A stretch of 64,000 nt of DNA from IMG/VR virus record IMGVR_UViG_3300042341_001202, positions 1-64,000 of that record; one strand, given 5' to 3'. The position numbers were made by a program, and so were the translations under genes. This DNA is from a virus. The notes beneath the pieces are model-generated. The model saw only the letters and a program-made list of their open reading frames with translations. It was not told the DNA's origin and searched no databases. The number at the start of each line of letters is the position of its first letter. Position 1 is the first letter of the stretch. Shown here piece by piece: positions 57,257 to 64,000 of the stretch.

Positions 57257-60200
57257 ATGACGTCTTATCCTTTTTGGGTTACAGAAGGTCTGCTACCAAG
57301 CAGAAGTGAGGGCTATAGCTACAGCAGTAACCCAGAAATACTGTCTTATGGAGAAACTCTAGATCTTCCCTGCAATGTAAGCATTCCTCCAATAAATGGA
57401 AGTTTGCCTCCTGGCACACGTTTGGAATTTATCAACAGTCAAATTGAGATTTTAGGACAGATTTCAGGAGTTGTGGGCACACAAACTTTTAGTTTTACAC
57501 TCCGACTAAACAACGGCACATTTTCAACTGATCGCACATTTTACATAACTGCTACAAATAGTGTTGACATTCTGGAATGGCAGACCACCAATACAAGTGT
57601 TTTGGGCTACTATTATCAATCTGAACCACAAGAATTCGTAGTGGCTGCCCAAAATACACCTTTGAAATCCATTACCTACAGCTTTCCTCCTGTTATTACC
57701 TGGAGCCAAGGAGTTTCTATTGAAGCGCAAACAGGCTTGGTCACTGTTGACCTGTCTTGGAAACCCACTTCGTTGTATTCAATAATTGATTATGTTTTTA
57801 ACAATGGCTATTTGTATAAGTGTACAGTGCCTGGAAAGAGCGGGATAGCCAATGGTCCTTATGTTTCTGGACTGAATATAGTAGACAGCATTGACCCGCC
57901 TTGGCAGCCCAATACTTATTATGTAATAAACCAAATTGTGTCAAATGACACTGGAAAACTCTACGTGTGTTTGGCAAGTGGGTTCAGTGCACCTGCTGGT
58001 GGTCCCACAGGCACAGGAGGATATATTCCTGACGGATACCCTACTGCCTGGCAATACATTGCCCAAGCTGCTGTGTGGGACCAAGTAACACCTGGCACAA
58101 TTGACTCGCTTGATTTCACAATTATTGCATCAACCAACACTAAAACCATTTCTCAGGTGTTTTCAGTAGGGTTGATAAGTCCCCCACATGCGCCTATTTG
58201 GATTACTCCCTCAGGAAGCTTAGGCACTATTGCGCCTGGCACTAATTTTAATTTTCCTTTGATAGTATTTGAACCAGACTTGCAGAGCGTAGCTTTCTCT
58301 AGCGTAAACCTGCCTCCTTGGTTAAATCTCAGCATTCTTGGAGAGCTCTGGGGGCAGGCGCCTAATGTCTCTATTACCACTGTGTATTCGTTTACAGTGA
58401 TTGCAAGTGATGGTACAAATGCAATACCGCAAAACTTTTTTGTTACAGTGGCACAAGATGCCAAACAAATCACTTGGATAACACCAAATGATTTGGGCTC
58501 CGTAAATGACGGTGAATTCAGTAGCATACAATTTCAAGCCATTACAACTAGGCCTGGAGCTAGCATACAATACGGTCTCAGGGGTGGCAATATACCTCCC
58601 TACACTATAGTAGTGAGTGAAACCGGCATGCTAAGTGGTTTTGTGGAGTATCATGCTGTTTCCAAAACATATTATTTTGAAGTAAGTGCTGGAGACGGTG
58701 TAGATGTAGCTATTCAATGGTTCCGTCTAACAGTCCAAAGTCAGAATCTTGAACATTATATGAGCATACAGATTCCCATAACAGGCACAAACAAACTGGA
58801 CTTTATTATCAATAACAGCACCAGCCTAATGCCACCTGAATATCTGTTTAGAGAGGCTGATAAAAATTGGAGTCGAAATGACAGTCCAGCAGTCTCTATT
58901 ATAAATGGTTTAAATTATCAAAATGTTTCAACTGTTAGAGATGCTATTAGCAATTATTTGACAGAGTTTAAGCTGGGTTATGGCAACGTTTATGTAAGTG
59001 AAGGCAATCAACTGCCGTATCAAACATTATTTGTTGCTGTAAAAGATGCGAACAGTAATAGGACTTGGACTCCCTTTTCATTTTATCATAGTAATGAAAG
59101 AGTAAGCACTAGCACCGGACTGCAACTTGTAGCTAGTGTTAGTGGAAAGAGTGGAGATTTTCCTGAACCCACCACACCTGGTGCTGATGGATCAGTAGTT
59201 TGGCAGCTGGTTGCCTTCCCTAACATCGCTACTAGCCGTTTGTTACCATTGCCTTGGTATCCCCAGCACAGATATCAAACACAACAAACAATTGTAAATC
59301 AAGACCTACTTTTGACTGCACAAACCACTGGTTGGTCAGCAGGTGGGCTAGGACCTTCAGGAACAGCCATTCCCATAATAGATAATCAAGTTGTTTGGCT
59401 CAAACAAAACAAACAAGGTCCTAATCAAGCTTTTCCAGCCAGTGTCTATAATATCCGGCAAACAACAGAAAGATTGTTTGGGTTTTCCAACGCCAAAGGC
59501 TCTGGGGCACAAGCAACTGCATCAGTGAACTTGAGCAGTGGTGCATTGACAAACATAGCAGTAAATTCCTCTGGAACAGGATATTATAGTCAACCCAAAA
59601 TCTCTGTTATTGGACAAGGCTCGGGCGCACAAGTAGTGGGATATCTAGGTTTGCAGAGCGGTACTATTGAAAGCTCAACACCTGGATTCTTAGCTGACCA
59701 AGAGTTTGAAGTGAAAGTCGGCTCAGCAGTAAATCAACAATTTGGCAAAATAAAAATAGTCAGCGTAAACAACATAGGTGTAGTAACCAGTATTCAAGTA
59801 ACAGTTCCTGGACTTTTTTCGCATTTTCCCAAAGGGAACATTACATTTTTCAATGGTACAAAAAACTTTGCAGTATTATTTGATTTAGGGGTATCAACAG
59901 TCTCTATATTGAGCCCTGGGCAAGGATATCAGTCAGGAGCATTTATTGATTTTTCAGGAACAGAATTACTGCCTTCTTGGCAAGAAGTTTGGGCAGACAA
60001 TTTTGTATTATCAGTTCCGTTGGCGGAAGTCTCAGATTCTGGAGCAGAGTGGTTTAAAAACAATCCTTTTCCTGTAAATCCTTACGATGGTAACTTGATT
60101 GAAGTCAAACAAGTGGAGTTGACTGTTCAAGGCATTGTTTGGACTGGATCTACAACTTTTGATGAGGATACTATGACTTGGGATGTTGGCCAAACAGCCT

Positions 60201-60439
60201 TGGTAGAGTATGAACCCGCTAGCGAGACAGTGTTTGATAACAATACAACTTATTTTGACGAGTTTACAACTGAGTTTGACTTTGTGAACAACACTAATAT
60301 TCCCTTTAGCCAGGTAATATTTGATGAAAACAAGACTATTTTTGATTATTATAGCACTGTGTTCAATCAAAGGGCCTCAGTGACAGCAAGCAGGTTCTCT
60401 AGGACATGGGTTTTGAATTTTGGGAAACCTTGGCAATAA
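57257..60439 (+). CDS. Large tail protein with Ig-like repeats (1060 aa)
   Basis: Starts at MTSYPFWVTEGLLPSRSEGY (ATG 57257). The N-terminal 500 residues contain repeated bacterial-Ig/cadherin-like domains (L-P-P-G-T, F-T-V-I-A-S-D-G-T, F-T-L-R-L-N-N-G-T patterns about every 95 residues). The rest has carbohydrate-binding-like inserts (W-Q-P-N-T-Y-Y and W-Y-P-Q-H-R-Y, W-S-A-G) and G-S-G-A-Q-A repeats. Probably a baseplate- or fibre-associated adhesin expressed late with the downstream collagen-like fibre. Confidence 0.8.
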   Translation: MTSYPFWVTEGLLPSRSEGYSYSSNPEILSYGETLDLPCNVSIPPINGSLPPGTRLEFINSQIEILGQISGVVGTQTFSFTLRLNNGTFSTDRTFYITATNSVDILEWQTTNTSVLGYYYQSEPQEFVVAAQNTPLKSITYSFPPVITWSQGVSIEAQTGLVTVDLSWKPTSLYSIIDYVFNNGYLYKCTVPGKSGIANGPYVSGLNIVDSIDPPWQPNTYYVINQIVSNDTGKLYVCLASGFSAPAGGPTGTGGYIPDGYPTAWQYIAQAAVWDQVTPGTIDSLDFTIIASTNTKTISQVFSVGLISPPHAPIWITPSGSLGTIAPGTNFNFPLIVFEPDLQSVAFSSVNLPPWLNLSILGELWGQAPNVSITTVYSFTVIASDGTNAIPQNFFVTVAQDAKQITWITPNDLGSVNDGEFSSIQFQAITTRPGASIQYGLRGGNIPPYTIVVSETGMLSGFVEYHAVSKTYYFEVSAGDGVDVAIQWFRLTVQSQNLEHYMSIQIPITGTNKLDFIINNSTSLMPPEYLFREADKNWSRNDSPAVSIINGLNYQNVSTVRDAISNYLTEFKLGYGNVYVSEGNQLPYQTLFVAVKDANSNRTWTPFSFYHSNERVSTSTGLQLVASVSGKSGDFPEPTTPGADGSVVWQLVAFPNIATSRLLPLPWYPQHRYQTQQTIVNQDLLLTAQTTGWSAGGLGPSGTAIPIIDNQVVWLKQNKQGPNQAFPASVYNIRQTTERLFGFSNAKGSGAQATASVNLSSGALTNIAVNSSGTGYYSQPKISVIGQGSGAQVVGYLGLQSGTIESSTPGFLADQEFEVKVGSAVNQQFGKIKIVSVNNIGVVTSIQVTVPGLFSHFPKGNITFFNGTKNFAVLFDLGVSTVSILSPGQGYQSGAFIDFSGTELLPSWQEVWADNFVLSVPLAEVSDSGAEWFKNNPFPVNPYDGNLIEVKQVELTVQGIVWTGSTTFDEDTMTWDVGQTALVEYEPASETVFDNNTTYFDEFTTEFDFVNNTNIPFSQVIFDENKTIFDYYSTVFNQRASVTASRFSRTWVLNFGKPWQ

Positions 60440-60447
60440 TGATCCGT

Positions 60448-60453
60448 TAAATA
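60448..60453 (+). promoter_or_regulatory. Late-type box TAAATA
   Basis: GTTAAATAGCGC, 24 bases before the fibre start at 60478. Confidence 0.55.
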
Positions 60454-60471
60454 GCGCAGATATTTTTGTGA

Positions 60472-62714
<2,243 letters not shown>

Positions 62715-62715
<1 letters not shown>

Positions 62716-63140
62716 TGGCAGTAATCAGCAGAGTAAATCCCAATTTTCCAGTTCCTGGTATTGATCAAAGCTCAAAAGGCTTTCGAGACAATTTCTCCAC
62801 TATCAAAACAGAGATTGAAAATCTTCAAGGCAAAACAATCTTGATTACTGGCGATGTAGTATCTGGACCAGTGCTTATTGATTCAGGCACAAGTCCAGTA
62901 ATTATCTCCACAGTGGGTTTGGTGTTTCGTCAAAGTTTTGTAGCTGCGGACTTAGTGGGAGGTGTGCTCCCAGTAGCTCATAACCTGGGACAGAAAATAG
63001 TTTTGGTGCAGGTAAGCAACAATTTGAGCCAAGTAATAACACCTGATAGCATTACGCTCACAAGTACCAGCGCATGTTCAATTGATTTAACAAGTTTTCT
63101 GCCACTTGTGGGTAATTGGAACTTGATAGTGAGGGCTTAG
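62715..63140 (+). CDS. Fibre-related protein sharing the N-terminal module (141 aa)
   Basis: N-F-P-V-P-G-I-D-Q-S-S-K-G-F-R-D-N-F-S-T-I-K repeats the head module of the preceding fibre, followed by a short beta domain. May be a short fibre sharing an attachment site. Overlaps the convergent clamp-loader gene end by 4 bases. Confidence 0.8.
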
Positions 63141-64000
63141 CCCTCATTTGCCACACTGCTGAGTTCAATCAAACATGCTGAAAAATTGATCTCAGGATCA
63201 GCACACATGGCATGGTCTCTCAGCCGGTTAGCAATGATAACAATCGCTGCATTCTGTTGTTTATCACTTGGACCCCACCAGTTGAGATTTTGATACAAAA
63301 GTCGATAAGCTTCTTCAAATTCAGCACCTTGCAGCTTGGGTGCCAACAGCTTTCTGGCTTCTTGAATCTTGCCTTCGCGGAACAGTCCAACAGCTTGCAC
63401 GATGTAGTCGCTTGTGGCGCTAGCAGTGCCTTCACCTGGTCGTTGTAGTGTTTTGTTGATGCAGTTTTGTTGCAGCATGTTGATACACTTGCGTAGATCA
63501 GGATAGCATGCTGATACGTAATCATCCAGAATCTCAAAATTATGTTCAGTGAGATCAATGCCTTCGCTCATAAGAACTGTAGCAATGCGCTCTACAAACT
63601 GATCGCGTTCAAGGCTTTGGATTTCAAATGTTTGGCACCTGCTCTTGAGTGCTGGAATGATTTTGTGACCATAATTAGCAGTGAGAATGAAACGTGCCCC
63701 ATCACTGTAGGTCTCAACCATGTTGCGCAATCCTGATTGCGCTGCGACAGTTAGACCGTCAGCTTCGTCGATAATCACATAACGAAACTCGCCCATGGGC
63801 ATAGTAGACACAAAGTTTTCAAGATCACGTACAAAGTCGATACCATTTGTTGTAGATCCATTTACAAACTTGATATCTGAATTATCTACATCCAGCTCTC
63901 TCATCAGCATCATAGCTAGTGCAGTCTTACCAATTCCTGGATGCCCAATTAGCAATAGATTAGGCAGATGGCGCTCAGCTACCCAAGTTTCCACTTGGGC
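63137..64000 (-). CDS. DNA polymerase clamp loader ATPase, gp44-like (5' end outside window)
   Basis: The visible C-terminal 285 or so residues contain Walker A G-H-P-G-I-G-K-T, Walker B V-I-I-D-E-A-D, sensor-1 region T-A-N and the arginine-finger segment S-R-C, as in AAA+ clamp loader subunits (RFC small / T4 gp44). The frame is open to the window edge, so the start is beyond 64000. It loads the sliding clamp for phage DNA replication and anchors the T4-like assignment. Confidence 0.9.
   Translation of the reverse strand, partial: AQVETWVAERHLPNLLLIGHPGIGKTALAMMLMRELDVDNSDIKFVNGSTTNGIDFVRDLENFVSTMPMGEFRYVIIDEADGLTVAAQSGLRNMVETYSDGARFILTANYGHKIIPALKSRCQTFEIQSLERDQFVERIATVLMSEGIDLTEHNFEILDDYVSACYPDLRKCINMLQQNCINKTLQRPGEGTASATSDYIVQAVGLFREGKIQEARKLLAPKLQGAEFEEAYRLLYQNLNWWGPSDKQQNAAIVIIANRLRDHAMCADPEINFSACLIELSSVANEG

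Overview
The window looks like part of a large T4-like (Pantevenvirales-type) myophage genome from an aquatic habitat. Evidence: a partial gp44-type clamp-loader gene at the right edge, T4-style late promoters (TATAAATA or TAAATA, with little else), dCMP deaminase, tail-fibre genes with collagen-like repeats, and 29 tRNA or tRNA-like genes. The auxiliary genes are those of cyanophages and marine T4-like phages: heme oxygenase plus bilin reductase, SpeD, superoxide dismutase, an IscA-like protein, Dps and a fatty-acid desaturase remnant. The host cannot be read from the sequence; cyanobacteria and alphaproteobacteria both fit.

Layout. 1-2.0 kb: edge of a leucine-rich-repeat (LRR) paralog array, then a lysis cassette (two spanin-like proteins and a holin). 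2.3-10 kb: NAD region with an ADP-ribosyltransferase (ART), a desaturase remnant, NadM-Nudix, PyrE and NadV. A homing endonuclease has invaded the 3' end of nadV and left a duplicate 3' fragment behind. 10-13.9 kb: heme oxygenase, bilin reductase, a sigma-70 factor, and an RF1-like release factor with an in-frame UGA. 13.9-18.6 kb (minus): a giant collagen-like fibre and two partners. 18.7-31.5 kb: exonuclease, glycosyltransferases, a prolyl-hydroxylase-like dioxygenase, Smr, kinase-fold proteins and most of the tRNAs, with several structured RNAs. 31.8-38.8 kb: a SleB-type hydrolase and, on the minus strand, an 11-gene operon with ten LRR-family members whose stop and start codons overlap. 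38.9-47.3 kb: more tRNAs, sirtuin, glucosaminidase, homospermidine synthase, ATP-grasp, a TilS-like protein, a phosphatase and an amber-suppressor tRNA. 47.4-51.4 kb: small proteins and a second ART. 51.4-64 kb: collagen-like fibres, Dps, dCMP deaminase, SpeD, SOD, an IscA-like protein, a 1061-residue tail protein and the clamp loader.

How it fits together. NadV and NadM could rebuild NAD+ from nicotinamide (the NARP2-type route), in a genome that also carries NAD+ consumers (two ARTs and a sirtuin). The translation module (29 tRNAs, TilS-like, release factor, suppressor tRNA) suggests takeover of decoding. Several late genes start with a short M-x-x-x-E-[LIV] leader next to a TAAATA box, as expected for capsid-packaged proteins ejected with the DNA.

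The most unusual features are tRNA genes with short non-group-I insertions in the anticodon loop, a tRNA subclass with G in place of U at T-loop position 55, the UGA-interrupted RF1-like gene, the endonuclease-linked replacement of the nadV 3' end, and the overlapping LRR array.
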